Shown: positions 1-9,635 of the stretch, in pieces
How positions within the stretch are numbered: position 1 is the stretch's first letter
How the letters are laid out: every line of letters begins with the position of its first letter
Source of the DNA: Bernardetia sp042180575
GTDB taxonomy: Bacteria > Bacteroidota > Bacteroidia > Cytophagales > Bernardetiaceae
Direction of reading: 5' to 3'
Length of the DNA stretch: 64,000 nt
Assembly (NCBI RefSeq): GCF_042180575.1
Contig: NZ_CP170094.1
Location: forward strand, 1,612,001-1,676,000
Program-made: the position numbers and the translations under genes
The notes under the pieces: generated by a model
Seen by the model: only the letters and a program-made list of their open reading frames with translations
The model's database searches: none
What the model was told of the DNA's origin: nothing

Positions 1-2368
1 TATAATTTGTAGTTGTGGTAGGAATACTACTTAACTCAACAACAATACATCTTTCACAGCCTGTAACTGGATCAACTAACTTCAATGAAATCCAAGGATT
101 TGGATTTGGACTTGCTACATAAAAATAAGAAGAAGTGGTAGTACCAGCACCAGTAGCCAAAGCACCATATAGTGTTCCACCACAGTTTGTTACTTGACTT
201 TGATCTTGTCCATATCTCCAATCCATCAATAAATTTGTATTTGCAGTAGCTGTGATTGTACTAAAAGGAGTATTTGGAACTCCTGTGCGTACTAATGTAA
301 TAGCTAATGCATTACGAGGAATATTCAAACAAAACTGTTCACCTAAACATGTACCATTGCTAGGTGTAACACATACATCACCAGCTGTGTTGGCATCTAA
401 TTTTAATGTAATAAAATTGTAGCCATTTCCTCCATAAACCCCACCTGTATTTGCAGCTGGGAAATTCCAACCAGCAGGTTTAGTCCAAGTATAATCACTT
501 ATAGTTCCTGTACTAACTGCTGTAAAAGTAACAGTAGGAGTTTCTCCGAATGAAATACATAAGTTATCTGCATTAATAGCAGTTACAGAAGGTTTTGCTT
601 TTACATCAATCACAGTAGGCAAAGAAGCACAACCTGTTGAAGAATAAGATGTAATAGAAATACTCGCATCTTGGCTTGTTCCTGTATAACTATATGGAGT
701 AGCAATCGGGAAAGGAGAAGAAACTACTGGACTACCACCATTAGGAGTAACAGTAGCAATATAATAAACTGCTCCAGCAGAAGTAACAGTATAGTTAGTA
801 GTTGCACCAGAACCCAAACAAGTAAGACCATTTGTAATAGTCGGTTTTTCTGGTCCAATCTCAAAATCAAAAGTAGCATTTTGAACGGAAGAACAACCTG
901 CTAAAGTAGCCGTAACTGTATAACTACCAGATACATTGATTCCACCAGCAGGAGGACTTACTGTAAATACATTACCACCACTAGACGTAACGAAATCAGC
1001 AGGAAGTGCAGGACTTACCGTCCAAGTATATTGCCCAAAAGGACTTGCTGTAAATGAAAAAGCATCTGTTGTATTACGTGTAACACAAGTAGGACCTGTA
1101 ATTGTTGGTGTTCCACCTTCACGGTTGAAGTAGATAAGTGTACCTTCACTTGTACACCCTGGATCACTACTACTAGCTGCTCTTACCTCAATAGCACCAC
1201 TTACGGCATCATCAAAAGTAACTGTTAATTGATTGCCAACTAATGAAGTTGTCCAGTTTACGCTCCCTTGTGGGGTTACTGAATAAGTCTGTCCATTAAG
1301 TAAGGCAGGAAGAGTAATGGTTTCTACTGTTGGTACTGCATTAGATACACAATATGTAGTTTGAGCTAAAACAGGCTTAGCAGGACTTACAGTAATATCT
1401 CTAGTAAAACTACCACCACAAGCATTAGTTACTCTAAGTGAAAAATTACCCAAATCGCTTGGCATTACTCCATTTCTATATTCAATAGTAGCAGAGTTGC
1501 CATAAAGTACCTGAGAACGAATACCAAAATTAGAATTAGTAACAGGTACACCACCTTGAAGAAGTTCCCAATCAAAAATAGCATTGCCAGCAAACTCATC
1601 TGTAATACTATATACTACTGTTCCAATATTTGTTATAGGATTGACATCTAAGTTATTATTACGCAAACAAGTAGGACCTGCAATTTCATTAGGCTGCAAG
1701 TCTTTCAAAATCTCAATATCCAAAGCAGGATCACATGTAAGCGTACCACAAGGATCAGATACAAAAGCACGGATGAAACCCTTGCCAGCACCTGCACCAG
1801 AAGTAGCAATAGTTACACTTGCTGTAAATGGAGAAGAACCAGAAGACTGCGTTTCGCTTACCTTTACTGCACCACCAGAAACTACCCAAAAAATATTGAG
1901 TGGACTAGGGTTAGTAAGTGTAATCGTTTCTGTACTACCATCATTACTTAAACAAATCCATCCTTTTGTAGTTTGGATGCCGTTAGGCTGATTGATAGGA
2001 GTAGTTGCACTAAATGTTACATTGTTTAGTGTGGCTGGAGAGGGAGTGAGGGTAATAGGAAGAGGGAAGATGCCACAGCTACAGATTACTCTAACCTCAC
2101 CTTCACCATTAATAATAGCCTCTACTTTTGTTTCAGAATTTACAAATAAAGCATTTGTACCTGTTCCAGTAGTTCCTACTTCTCGTAAGCGAACTCCTCC
2201 ATCTGCAGTCCAAGAAAAAAAATTATTACTTCCTGTTTGAGGAGCTTCTAAAGTAACAACTGAACCACAATAATATGCACCAGTAGGAGAAACAATAGAA
2301 ATAGTATTTTGTGCATAAGAAGTACACATAATAAATAACAAGAAAAGCGATAAAACAGCTTTTCGCAC
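1..2368 (-). CDS. Large secreted Ig/PKD-like repeat protein, partial (C-terminus outside window)
   Basis: The minus-strand frame stays open from about 2458 to the left edge, so only the N-terminal ~790 codons are present. The GTG at 2368 is preferred because translation then begins with a clean signal peptide (VRKAVLSLFLLFIMCTSYAQ). An in-frame ATG at 2458 would put 30 polar residues in front of it and overlap a hairpin element. The mature part is Ser/Thr/Gly-rich with repeated ~80-100 residue beta-sandwich-like modules (e.g. 'GPTCVTRNTTDAFSF', 'SYTVTATLAGC') resembling PKD/Ig-like domains of Cytophagales surface proteins. Those normally end in a T9SS sorting signal, which cannot be seen here. 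It is divergent from the next gene. The role as an adhesin or surface protein is inferred. Confidence 0.8.
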   Translation of the reverse strand, partial: MRKAVLSLFLLFIMCTSYAQNTISIVSPTGAYYCGSVVTLEAPQTGSNNFFSWTADGGVRLREVGTTGTGTNALFVNSETKVEAIINGEGEVRVICSCGIFPLPITLTPSPATLNNVTFSATTPINQPNGIQTTKGWICLSNDGSTETITLTNPSPLNIFWVVSGGAVKVSETQSSGSSPFTASVTIATSGAGAGKGFIRAFVSDPCGTLTCDPALDIEILKDLQPNEIAGPTCLRNNNLDVNPITNIGTVVYSITDEFAGNAIFDWELLQGGVPVTNSNFGIRSQVLYGNSATIEYRNGVMPSDLGNFSLRVTNACGGSFTRDITVSPAKPVLAQTTYCVSNAVPTVETITLPALLNGQTYSVTPQGSVNWTTSLVGNQLTVTFDDAVSGAIEVRAASSSDPGCTSEGTLIYFNREGGTPTITGPTCVTRNTTDAFSFTASPFGQYTWTVSPALPADFVTSSGGNVFTVSPPAGGINVSGSYTVTATLAGCSSVQNATFDFEIGPEKPTITNGLTCLGSGATTNYTVTSAGAVYYIATVTPNGGSPVVSSPFPIATPYSYTGTSQDASISITSYSSTGCASLPTVIDVKAKPSVTAINADNLCISFGETPTVTFTAVSTGTISDYTWTKPAGWNFPAANTGGVYGGNGYNFITLKLDANTAGDVCVTPSNGTCLGEQFCLNIPRNALAITLVRTGVPNTPFSTITATANTNLLMDWRYGQDQSQVTNCGGTLYGALATGAGTTTSSYFYVASPNPNPWISLKLVDPVTGCERCIVVELSSIPTTTTNY

Positions 2369-2383
2369 GATGTTTGCTGAATT

Positions 2384-2450
2384 TGAAGTGTTCTGTCTAG
2401 GAACAAATTCAGCGGGCGCAGTATTACCAGTACTGTTGCCCGTTTTTTGA
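2384..2450 (+). repeat. Hairpin element, copy A
   Basis: About 66 nt that align without gaps to 7657-7724. Shared parts are TTTGAAGTGTTCT at the left, CAAAT in the middle, and a stem-loop built on CAGTATTACCAGTACTG closed by GGGC/GCCC and followed by a T-run. In the other copy the closing stem is GGAC/GTCC, a compensated base-pair change. The element lies in the presumed 5' leader of the minus-strand gene that starts at 2368, so that transcript would carry the antisense version. Confidence 0.6.
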
Positions 2451-2589
2451 TGGGTCATAGTTTGTAAAATTTAAAGGATTAATCAATGGCTGTATTTGAT
2501 TGATTAAGACTATTTGTAATTTATTTAATGAAAAATTAATAAAATTGCAATACCATAAGGATTTATTAAACTGCTTATATATTACATTG

Positions 2590-2622
2590 CAAAGGTAGCA
2601 AAATAAAAGAATCACTTCCAAA
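2590..2622 (-). promoter_or_regulatory. Bacteroidota-type promoter for the gene starting at 2368
   Basis: On the minus strand TTTG (2622-2619) is followed after 21 nt by TACCTTTG (2597-2590). This is an exact match to the Bacteroidota primary sigma consensus TTTG-N19..23-TAnnTTTG. Transcription from here would give a ~210-nt leader that includes hairpin copy A. It is a sequence prediction only. Confidence 0.5.
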
Positions 2623-2762
2623 TAGTACAGCACTTTTTTTGCATTATTTTTTTACTAATAATTACCACCCCCTTAAATAACGCTATTAAAGGCTTTTTAA
2701 TTAGATTTTATAGTGGCATACGATTTGATAGGAGGGGAAGGAGTAAAAAAAATATTTATATA

Positions 2763-2796
2763 ATTGCTGTAATTATTACAATTTGTTATACCTTTA
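2763..2796 (+). promoter_or_regulatory. Possible promoter for the 1589-aa repeat protein
   Basis: ATTG is followed after 22 nt by TACCTTTA (2789-2796), a near match to the Bacteroidota -33/-7 pattern, about 90 nt upstream of the ATG at 2884. The rest of 2459-2883 is AT-rich with no recognisable gene. Confidence 0.35.
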
Positions 2797-2883
2797 CATT
2801 TAGTAAATTTCTAAAGATTAAATCTATATTTTCTCAAAACTATTTTTTAGATTATTCAAATAAGGCAACTAACTATTATTTCT

Positions 2884-5800
2884 ATGAAATGCTCTCTACT
2901 TCTAGGTATATTCTTATTATTCAATACTTTAGCAGCTTTTGCTCAAGTGCCTACTCACCTCTGGTCTAATAACGTGGGTAGTTCTAACAATTCGAATATT
3001 TTCAACAATATAGCAGTAGACTCTGAAGGCAATATATATTGCGTTGGATATTTTACTGGTACTATAGATTTTGACCCTTCAGTAAATACAGCAAATTTGA
3101 TTTTACCAACTTCTTCTCTGTGTTTAGCTAAATATGACAAAGATGGAAATTATCTATGGGCTTATTATTTTGAGTCTGGATTTGGAGGAGCAATGTTTTT
3201 ATTTGATTTAAAGATAGATAATGAAGATAACCTATATATATCAGGAGGTTTTTCTAACTCTATGGATTTTGATATTTATCCAACTACTACCAATATAATA
3301 ACAACAACAAATCCTAGTGGAATTCCAGATTCTTATGTAGCGAAATACAATAGCGATGGTAGATTAGTATGGGTACAAACAATAAAGAGTGTATCCTCTG
3401 ATGGAGCAAGTACGGTTTCTTTCTTTGATGTAGATGTTAATGGAAATATAGTTATAGCAGGTACTTTTGCTGAAACGATAGAATTAGGAAATGCAGGATT
3501 TCAACTAACTGCTCCCCCATTGACTAATAACATGTTTTTCGCTAAATACGATGCAAATGGAAACTTTCTTTGGGCAAAACATATAGTTAATACTAGAGCT
3601 AATAGTCCTTTGGGACTCACAATTTCTTCTTTAGGAAATATTTATATATTTATTGATTTTCAAACAGCAACAGATTTTGATGTTAGTAATTCAGATTATA
3701 TAATTACCCCTCCTTTTCTTAATACAAGAAATTTTGCAATATGTAAATATAGTGAAAATGGAGTTTTCATTTGGGCAAAACCTATTTTTGCTACTAGCAA
3801 TCTAGTAAGTGCTATATTTTTATTTGATAATACACTCTCTACTGATAATTTAGAAAATTTAACTATAACAGGTAGTTTGAGTCAAAATTATGATTTTGAC
3901 CCAAGTCTCGCTGTATCATTACACTCCTCAACAAACTTTAATAGTTTTTTTGCAAAATATGATGTGAATGGAAATTTATTAGACAGAAAACAGATAGTAG
4001 GTAGTCTTAATAGAGTAGGGCGAGCTACTACTGATGATGCAGGAAATTTATATTTTCCTTTTTTCTACCAAGGAACAGTAGATATAGATTTATCTGCTAC
4101 TGGTACTGTAAACCTCACAGCAGTGAGTCCTCCTTTTCCTAATTATTCAGATTTGTCAATGGTTAGTTTTGATAAGGATTTTAATTATTTATGGCACGGA
4201 GAAGTATTCCCTCAAAATGATAATAATAGTTATGTTTCGGGTTCAGATTTGGAGCTAGACACAAAAGGAAACTTTTATATGGCAGGGCAGGTGCGAGGAA
4301 CAGCCGATTTTGATATGTTGGCAGGGGTAGCAAATGTATCATCTTTGGGAACAACTCAACCCAATGCTTTTTTAGCAAAATATGGCATTCCAGAATGTGG
4401 TCTTAATCTAAAATCAGATACAGTAGTTTGTGGTTCGTCGGTTTCTCTGACAGCACCAAGTGGGTTTACTTCTTATACTTGGACTTTTCCAGATGGAACT
4501 ACAACTTCTACAAACCCTACTATTGCAGCAAACCAAACAGGAGTTTATTATTTAGATATTGTCAGTAGATGTGGAACGGCACGAGATAGTATAAATGTTG
4601 GTTTTACACCTGCTTCTACATTAGATTTAGGAACTGACAAACAAATTTGTGCAGGAGCTTCTACTGTTTTGAATGCGCCAAGTGGATTTACTTCTTATAC
4701 TTGGACTTTACCAAACTCCACCACTTCAAATTCTCAAAATCTTACAGCAACGGAAGCAGGAACGTATTCTTTACAAGTTACAAATTCCTGTGGAACAGCA
4801 ACAGATGATATTGATGTCGTTATTTCGCCACTTCCAACAGTAGATTTAGGAATTGACCAACAAATTTGTGCAGGAACTTCTACCATTTTGAACGCTCCAA
4901 GTGGATTTACTTCTTATACGTGGACTTTGCCAAATTCCACCACTTCAAATTCTCAAAATCTTACAGCAACGGAAGCAGGAACGTATTCTTTACAAGTTAC
5001 AAATTCCTGTGGAACAGCAACAGATGATATTGATGTCGTTATTTCGCCACTTCCAACGGTGGATTTAGGAATTGACAAACAAATTTGTGCAGGAGCTTCT
5101 ACTGTTTTGAATGCGCCAAGTGGATTTACTTCTTATACTTGGACTTTACCAAACTCCACCACTTCAAATTCTCAAAATCTTACAGCAACGGAAGCAGGAA
5201 CGTATTCTTTACAAGTTACAAATTCCTGTGGAACAGCAACAGATGATATTGATGTCGTTATTTCGCCACTTCCAACAGTAGATTTAGGAATTGACCAACA
5301 AATTTGTGCAGGAGCTTCTACTGTTTTGAATGCGCCAAGTGGATTTACTTCTTATACTTGGACTTTACCAAACTCCACCACTTCAAATTCTCAAAATCTT
5401 ACAGCAACGGAAGCAGGAACGTATTCTTTACAAGTTACAAATTCCTGTGGAACAGCAACAGATGATATTGATGTCGTTATTTCGCCACTTCCAACAGTAG
5501 ATTTAGGAATTGACCAACAAATTTGTGCAGGAACTTCTACCATTTTGAACGCTCCAAGTGGATTTACTTCTTATACGTGGACTTTGCCAAATTCCACCAC
5601 TTCAAATTCTCAAAATCTTACAGCAACAGAAGCAGGAACGTATTCTTTAAGTGTTACAAATTCCTGTGGGACAGCAACAGATGATATTGATGTCGTTATT
5701 TCGCCACTTCCAACAGTAGATTTAGGAACAGACAAACAAATTTGTGCAGGAAATTCTACTGTTTTGAATGCGCCAAGTGGATTTACTTCTTATACTTGGA

Positions 5801-7653
5801 CTTTGCCAAATTCCACCACTTCAAATTCTCAAAATCTTACAGCAACAGAAGCAGGAACGTATTCTTTAAGTGTTACAAATTCCTGTGGGACAGCAACAGA
5901 TGATATTGATGTCGTTATTTCGCCACTTCCAACGGTGGATTTAGGAATTGACAAACAAATTTGTGCAGGAACTTCTACCATTTTGAACGCTCCAAGTGGA
6001 TTTACTTCTTATACGTGGATATTGCCTAATAATTCGGTTTCAAACCTTCAAACAATTACCGTTTCAGAAACTGGGATTTACAAACTTACAGTTACTAATT
6101 CTTGTGGGGCTGCAACTGATGAAATAAAAATACAAGTTGCTCCAAATCCTTCTTTAGACTTAGGAAATGATATTTTTACGTGTCAGAATGATACTACTTT
6201 GTCTGCTCCTATCGGTTTTGATTCCTATAATTGGACATTTCCAAACGGCACAACATCTAATCAAAACAGTATTTTAGCAAATCAAGAGGGAAATTATATA
6301 TTAAAAGTTGAGAATAATTGTGGAAATGCTTTTGATACAATTTCAGTTTCTTTCGACCAAAAACCGAATATTGATTTAGGATTTGATACGCTTTTGTGTC
6401 AGAATGAAAGTATAATCATTTCATTACCAATCAGTTATGATTATATTTGGTTTGATACTGACACTTCAAAAAACCGTTCTTTTTCTAGTGCAGGAATTTA
6501 TTATTTTGATATAATCAATGAATGTGGTGCAAAAAGAGATTCTATAATCATAAATAATTTTGTAGAACCAACAGTAGATTTAGGTGAAGATAAACTACTC
6601 TGCGAAGGCGAAACTGTTGTACTTTCCATAGAAAATCCTACTAATTTTCCTGTTTTATGGAATACTGGAGATACAACAAATAGTATAGAAATAAACAAAA
6701 AAGGTACATATTCAGTACAATTATTTTCTAACTGTCAGATTTATTCCGATTCTGTTCAAATAAATTACAAATCAAAACCAAATCTTACACCTCAAAAAGA
6801 CACTGTTTTATGTCAAAATGAAAATTATTTTGTAGAAATTGATTCTACTAATCAAGATGTTTCGATTATTTGGTTTGATGGAAATACAGATTTTAGTCAT
6901 TTTTTACAAGGGGAAGGAACATATTTTTATACTTTATCGAATGAATGTGGAAATGTTAGCGATACTTTTTCTATCGTTTTACCTAATAATGACGACATAA
7001 ATATTGACTTAGGAGAAGATAAAATCCTTTGCAATGGCGAAAGCACGATGTTAAACGCTGCTAATGAAAGTGGTAATTTTGATTATTTATGGAATACAGG
7101 CGACACAACGGCAGAAATTAGTGTCAATACGGCAGGACTTTATGTCGTAACTCTCAGTAATGAATGTACTTCAAAAAGTGATACGATAAAAATTGAATAT
7201 GTAGAAGAAATAAATACAGAAATAAAATTAACTCAAAAAGATTGTGGAGAAGCCATTTTGAATGTAGCCTTAAAAGAAAATGAAACCATAAAATGGAATG
7301 ATGGAAGTACAAAAACTGAGTTTGTTCCTACAAAATCTGGAGTTTATGAAGCTCAAGTTTCAAATAGTTGTGAAACAAAAAACTATTCTATTGAAGTAGA
7401 AATCATAAATTTTGACGAAGAATTTCCAAATGTAATTACTCCAAACGATGACGGTTTTAATGATGCCTACGTTTTGCCTTTTGAGGGAGCGCAGATTTTT
7501 GTTTACGACCGTTGGGAAAAATTAGTTTATAAAAATGATAATTATAAAAATGATTGGTCTCCAAAAAATCTAACTGGAGGAACTTATTATTTACTTATAA
7601 AACACCCTTGTCTTGATGGAAATAAAAAAATTGTGCTTTCTATTTTAGATTAA
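2884..7653 (+). CDS. T9SS type B (CHU_C) secreted repeat protein
   Basis: 1589 aa. A signal peptide (MKCSLLLGIFLLFNTLAAFA) is followed by an SBBP/beta-propeller-like region (~20-510) with recurring 'AKYDxNGNxLWAK' and 'DFDPS' motifs. Then come about thirteen ~73-residue modules, each with a Cys near the start and a Cys in 'NSCGTA', resembling Ig/PKD-like folds. The end (~1510-1589, 'FPNVITPNDDGFNDAY', 'IFVYDRWEKLVYK') is the gliding-motility-associated CHU_C domain, the type B T9SS signal. It is therefore predicted to be exported by T9SS and held at or released from the cell surface, probably as an adhesin. Seven modules are nearly identical in DNA. A hairpin element lies upstream and a second copy sits 3 bp after the stop, where it would act as a terminator. 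Confidence 0.9.
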   Translation: MKCSLLLGIFLLFNTLAAFAQVPTHLWSNNVGSSNNSNIFNNIAVDSEGNIYCVGYFTGTIDFDPSVNTANLILPTSSLCLAKYDKDGNYLWAYYFESGFGGAMFLFDLKIDNEDNLYISGGFSNSMDFDIYPTTTNIITTTNPSGIPDSYVAKYNSDGRLVWVQTIKSVSSDGASTVSFFDVDVNGNIVIAGTFAETIELGNAGFQLTAPPLTNNMFFAKYDANGNFLWAKHIVNTRANSPLGLTISSLGNIYIFIDFQTATDFDVSNSDYIITPPFLNTRNFAICKYSENGVFIWAKPIFATSNLVSAIFLFDNTLSTDNLENLTITGSLSQNYDFDPSLAVSLHSSTNFNSFFAKYDVNGNLLDRKQIVGSLNRVGRATTDDAGNLYFPFFYQGTVDIDLSATGTVNLTAVSPPFPNYSDLSMVSFDKDFNYLWHGEVFPQNDNNSYVSGSDLELDTKGNFYMAGQVRGTADFDMLAGVANVSSLGTTQPNAFLAKYGIPECGLNLKSDTVVCGSSVSLTAPSGFTSYTWTFPDGTTTSTNPTIAANQTGVYYLDIVSRCGTARDSINVGFTPASTLDLGTDKQICAGASTVLNAPSGFTSYTWTLPNSTTSNSQNLTATEAGTYSLQVTNSCGTATDDIDVVISPLPTVDLGIDQQICAGTSTILNAPSGFTSYTWTLPNSTTSNSQNLTATEAGTYSLQVTNSCGTATDDIDVVISPLPTVDLGIDKQICAGASTVLNAPSGFTSYTWTLPNSTTSNSQNLTATEAGTYSLQVTNSCGTATDDIDVVISPLPTVDLGIDQQICAGASTVLNAPSGFTSYTWTLPNSTTSNSQNLTATEAGTYSLQVTNSCGTATDDIDVVISPLPTVDLGIDQQICAGTSTILNAPSGFTSYTWTLPNSTTSNSQNLTATEAGTYSLSVTNSCGTATDDIDVVISPLPTVDLGTDKQICAGNSTVLNAPSGFTSYTWTLPNSTTSNSQNLTATEAGTYSLSVTNSCGTATDDIDVVISPLPTVDLGIDKQICAGTSTILNAPSGFTSYTWILPNNSVSNLQTITVSETGIYKLTVTNSCGAATDEIKIQVAPNPSLDLGNDIFTCQNDTTLSAPIGFDSYNWTFPNGTTSNQNSILANQEGNYILKVENNCGNAFDTISVSFDQKPNIDLGFDTLLCQNESIIISLPISYDYIWFDTDTSKNRSFSSAGIYYFDIINECGAKRDSIIINNFVEPTVDLGEDKLLCEGETVVLSIENPTNFPVLWNTGDTTNSIEINKKGTYSVQLFSNCQIYSDSVQINYKSKPNLTPQKDTVLCQNENYFVEIDSTNQDVSIIWFDGNTDFSHFLQGEGTYFYTLSNECGNVSDTFSIVLPNNDDINIDLGEDKILCNGESTMLNAANESGNFDYLWNTGDTTAEISVNTAGLYVVTLSNECTSKSDTIKIEYVEEINTEIKLTQKDCGEAILNVALKENETIKWNDGSTKTEFVPTKSGVYEAQVSNSCETKNYSIEVEIINFDEEFPNVITPNDDGFNDAYVLPFEGAQIFVYDRWEKLVYKNDNYKNDWSPKNLTGGTYYLLIKHPCLDGNKKIVLSILD
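4620..6018 (+). repeat. Near-identical 219-bp (73-codon) tandem repeats
   Basis: About six and a half units of 219 bp start at 4620, 4839, 5058, 5277, 5496, 5715 and 5934. They differ mainly at alternating variant sites (DKQ/DQQ, GAST/GTST/GNST, LQV/LSV). The unit is a whole number of codons, so gain or loss of units would keep the frame. Confidence 0.9.
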
Positions 7654-7656
7654 ATT

Positions 7657-7724
7657 ATATTTGAAGTGTTCTTACCGATAGCAAATCTAGTGGACACAGT
7701 ATTACCAGTACTGTTGTCCATTTT
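7657..7724 (+). terminator. Terminator-like hairpin element, copy B
   Basis: Second copy of the element at 2384-2450. Stem GGACA-CAGTA pairs with TACTG-TGTCC with one bulged T, the loop contains TTACCAG, and a long T-run follows. It lies between the convergent stops at 7653 (+) and 7726 (-). It fits an intrinsic terminator for the 1589-aa gene, but the extra conserved 5' segment (TTTGAAGTGTTCT) is more than a plain terminator needs. Confidence 0.65.
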
Positions 7725-7725
7725 T

Positions 7726-8352
7726 TTATTTTTTTGATTCTGCCAATGCCTTTACTTTTTTGAGCTGCTTAACACATTTATATTTTTGGTTGTGAAGATT
7801 GTGGCGAGTAGTGTAACCAAACTCTTTCTGAATTTCCTCTGTTGTTTTTTCTTCTTCTACAAGAATAGAAAGTAAATTCTGACAATGCGAAGTAAGACGA
7901 GAAAAGTAATCATCAAACTTTTCTAAAAGTGGCTTTTCATTTTCTAATTCTGTATCAAACTCTTCTGATAAAATAGTTTCTATCACTGTTTGATTAAAAT
8001 CATTTCCCTCTTCTGAATCATCAGAATTTGCAATAGAATAAACCGTATTTTTTTTATTTTTTCTCAAAATATTCAGCCATAAATTTTTACTGATAGCAAT
8101 AATATAAGTTTTGAGAGAAGCTGTAAGGTAAAAATCCTCTTTTTTAAGTTTTTCTAAAAATACAATCAATGTTTCTTGAAAAATATCTTGAGCATCCTCT
8201 TTTGTGCCTTTATTTTTACAAACATAATTTTCTACAAAGCCATAATAATACTGATAGAGTTTTGCAAAGGCTTTTTCATTTCCTTCACAAAACTCTGTCA
8301 ATAATTGTTTTTGTTCGTCGTAAAAAACGAGTTGTTTTTTTGTTCTTTTCAT
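7726..8352 (-). CDS. ECF-type RNA polymerase sigma factor
   Basis: 208 aa. Region 2 is visible at ~20-95 ('FAKLYQYYYGFVENYV', 'DAQDIFQETLIVFLEK', 'SLKTYIIAISKNLWLN'), including the core-binding DAQDIFQE stretch. A Glu/Asp-rich linker follows, then a region 4 helix-turn-helix at ~150-195 ('LVEEEKTTEEIQKEFGYTTR'). The length fits a group 4 sigma factor. It follows hemB on the same strand with a 68-nt gap that contains an AACG...CGTT palindrome, so cotranscription is possible. No anti-sigma gene is adjacent. Its targets cannot be read from the sequence. Confidence 0.9.
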   Translation of the reverse strand: MKRTKKQLVFYDEQKQLLTEFCEGNEKAFAKLYQYYYGFVENYVCKNKGTKEDAQDIFQETLIVFLEKLKKEDFYLTASLKTYIIAISKNLWLNILRKNKKNTVYSIANSDDSEEGNDFNQTVIETILSEEFDTELENEKPLLEKFDDYFSRLTSHCQNLLSILVEEEKTTEEIQKEFGYTTRHNLHNQKYKCVKQLKKVKALAESKK

Positions 8353-8420
8353 AATTTCATCAACCGTAAACGAGGTCTGAACCGTCGTTGAGGTTTTAAA
8401 TAAACTGATAATTACAACTA

Positions 8421-9416
8421 CTACCTTTTAGATAAAATTTGAGCAACTTCTTTTGCAAAATACGACAAAATAACCTTTGCACCTGCTCTTTTTATACTCA
8501 ACAAAACTTCTAGCATTACTTTTTCACCATCTATCCAGCCTTTTTCTGCGCCTGCTTTTATCATGGCATATTCGCCACTTACATTATAGGCTACAATCGG
8601 AACATGCGAATTTTGATTTAATTTACTGATTACATCAAGATACGAAAGTGCAGGTTTGACCATAATCATATCAGCACCTTCTTCTATATCTAGTTTTGCT
8701 TCTAAAAGAGCTTCACGAACATTTGCAGGATTCATTTGGTAGGTTTTTTTATCTCCAAAACGAGGTGCAGAATCCAACGCATCTCTAAAAGGACCATAAA
8801 ATGCACTCGCATATTTCGCTGTATAAGCAATTATTCCCACATCTTGAAAGCCTTCTTTATCCAAAGCGTGTCTCAAATATCCTACTCTTCCATCCATCAT
8901 ATCCGAAGGCGCAACATAATCAGCCCCTGCTTTTGCTTGTGCAACTGCCATTTTACCCAACACTTCTAGCGTTTCGTCATTGATTATTTTTCCATCTTTA
9001 TAAATTCCGTCGTGTCCATCACTACTGTATGGATCCATTGCTACATCAGTCATCACAAAAACATCTGGAAATTTTTCTTTTATGGCTGTAATAGTTTTTA
9101 AATACAAATTTTCAGGATTGTAGCTTGAAGTAGCCATCGAATCTTTATGCTCATCGGTTAGGCTTGGAAAAGGAGCAAAAGCACGTATTCCTAAATTATA
9201 ACATTCCTCAATTTCTTCTAAAAGTTTGTCTAAAGAATAGCGAAAAATATTAGGCATGGAAACAATCGGTTCTTTTTTATTTGTTCCCTCAATAACAAAA
9301 ATAGGAAAGATAAAATCAGCAACAGAAAGAGAAGTTTCCTCTACCATAGCACGCAAAGCAGCAGATTGACGATTACGACGAGGACGAGAGCGCATAGATT
9401 GAAAATCGAAAGACAT
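8421..9416 (-). CDS. hemB: Delta-aminolevulinic acid dehydratase (porphobilinogen synthase)
   Basis: 331 aa, full family length. It condenses two 5-aminolevulinate molecules to porphobilinogen in cytosolic heme synthesis. The Schiff-base lysines are K254 in 'MIMVKPALSYLD' and K201 in 'YTAKYASAFYGP'. The metal site reads 'DVAMDPYSSDGHDG' without the cysteine cluster of zinc enzymes, so it should be of the zinc-independent, Mg-stimulated class. The Arg-rich N-terminus (RSRPRRNR) is usual for HemB. No other heme gene is adjacent. The start ATG at 9416 has degenerate TTAGTGATTA-type repeats just upstream (9418-9455). Confidence 0.97.
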   Translation of the reverse strand: MSFDFQSMRSRPRRNRQSAALRAMVEETSLSVADFIFPIFVIEGTNKKEPIVSMPNIFRYSLDKLLEEIEECYNLGIRAFAPFPSLTDEHKDSMATSSYNPENLYLKTITAIKEKFPDVFVMTDVAMDPYSSDGHDGIYKDGKIINDETLEVLGKMAVAQAKAGADYVAPSDMMDGRVGYLRHALDKEGFQDVGIIAYTAKYASAFYGPFRDALDSAPRFGDKKTYQMNPANVREALLEAKLDIEEGADMIMVKPALSYLDVISKLNQNSHVPIVAYNVSGEYAMIKAGAEKGWIDGEKVMLEVLLSIKRAGAKVILSYFAKEVAQILSKR

Positions 9417-9635
9417 GTGATTAGTTATTAGTGATTAATTATTAACGATTAGTGAACGAGTTTTAAACTTAATTTTCGCCTTCTTGTTCTTTTTTATTTT
9501 CAGAAAGCCATAAAATTGTTTTTTTAGTAATTCCTATTTTGAAAACTCCTCTTATTTTTCAAACTTTGGATAAAATATAATCCTTTTACTCAGATTATAA
9601 AAAAGTTACAAACAAACACGTAAAAAATATCAAAA

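Noticed and set aside
671..2240. Several plus-strand open frames over the left-edge gene
   Set aside because: They are antisense to a long continuous minus-strand frame with signal peptide and domain structure, and have low-complexity, unnatural composition.
2424..2633. 69-codon minus frame over the promoter region
   Set aside because: It overlaps the exact TTTG-N21-TACCTTTG promoter and the hairpin, and its AT-rich translation resembles no protein.
4620..6018. CRISPR-like repeats
   Set aside because: Units are 219 bp, contiguous, coding and without spacers.
2384..7724. Integron-style attC gene cassette around the 1589-aa gene
   Set aside because: The hairpins lack recognisable R/L boxes (GTTRRRY/RYYYAAC) and no integrase is present; a repeated terminator-like element is simpler.
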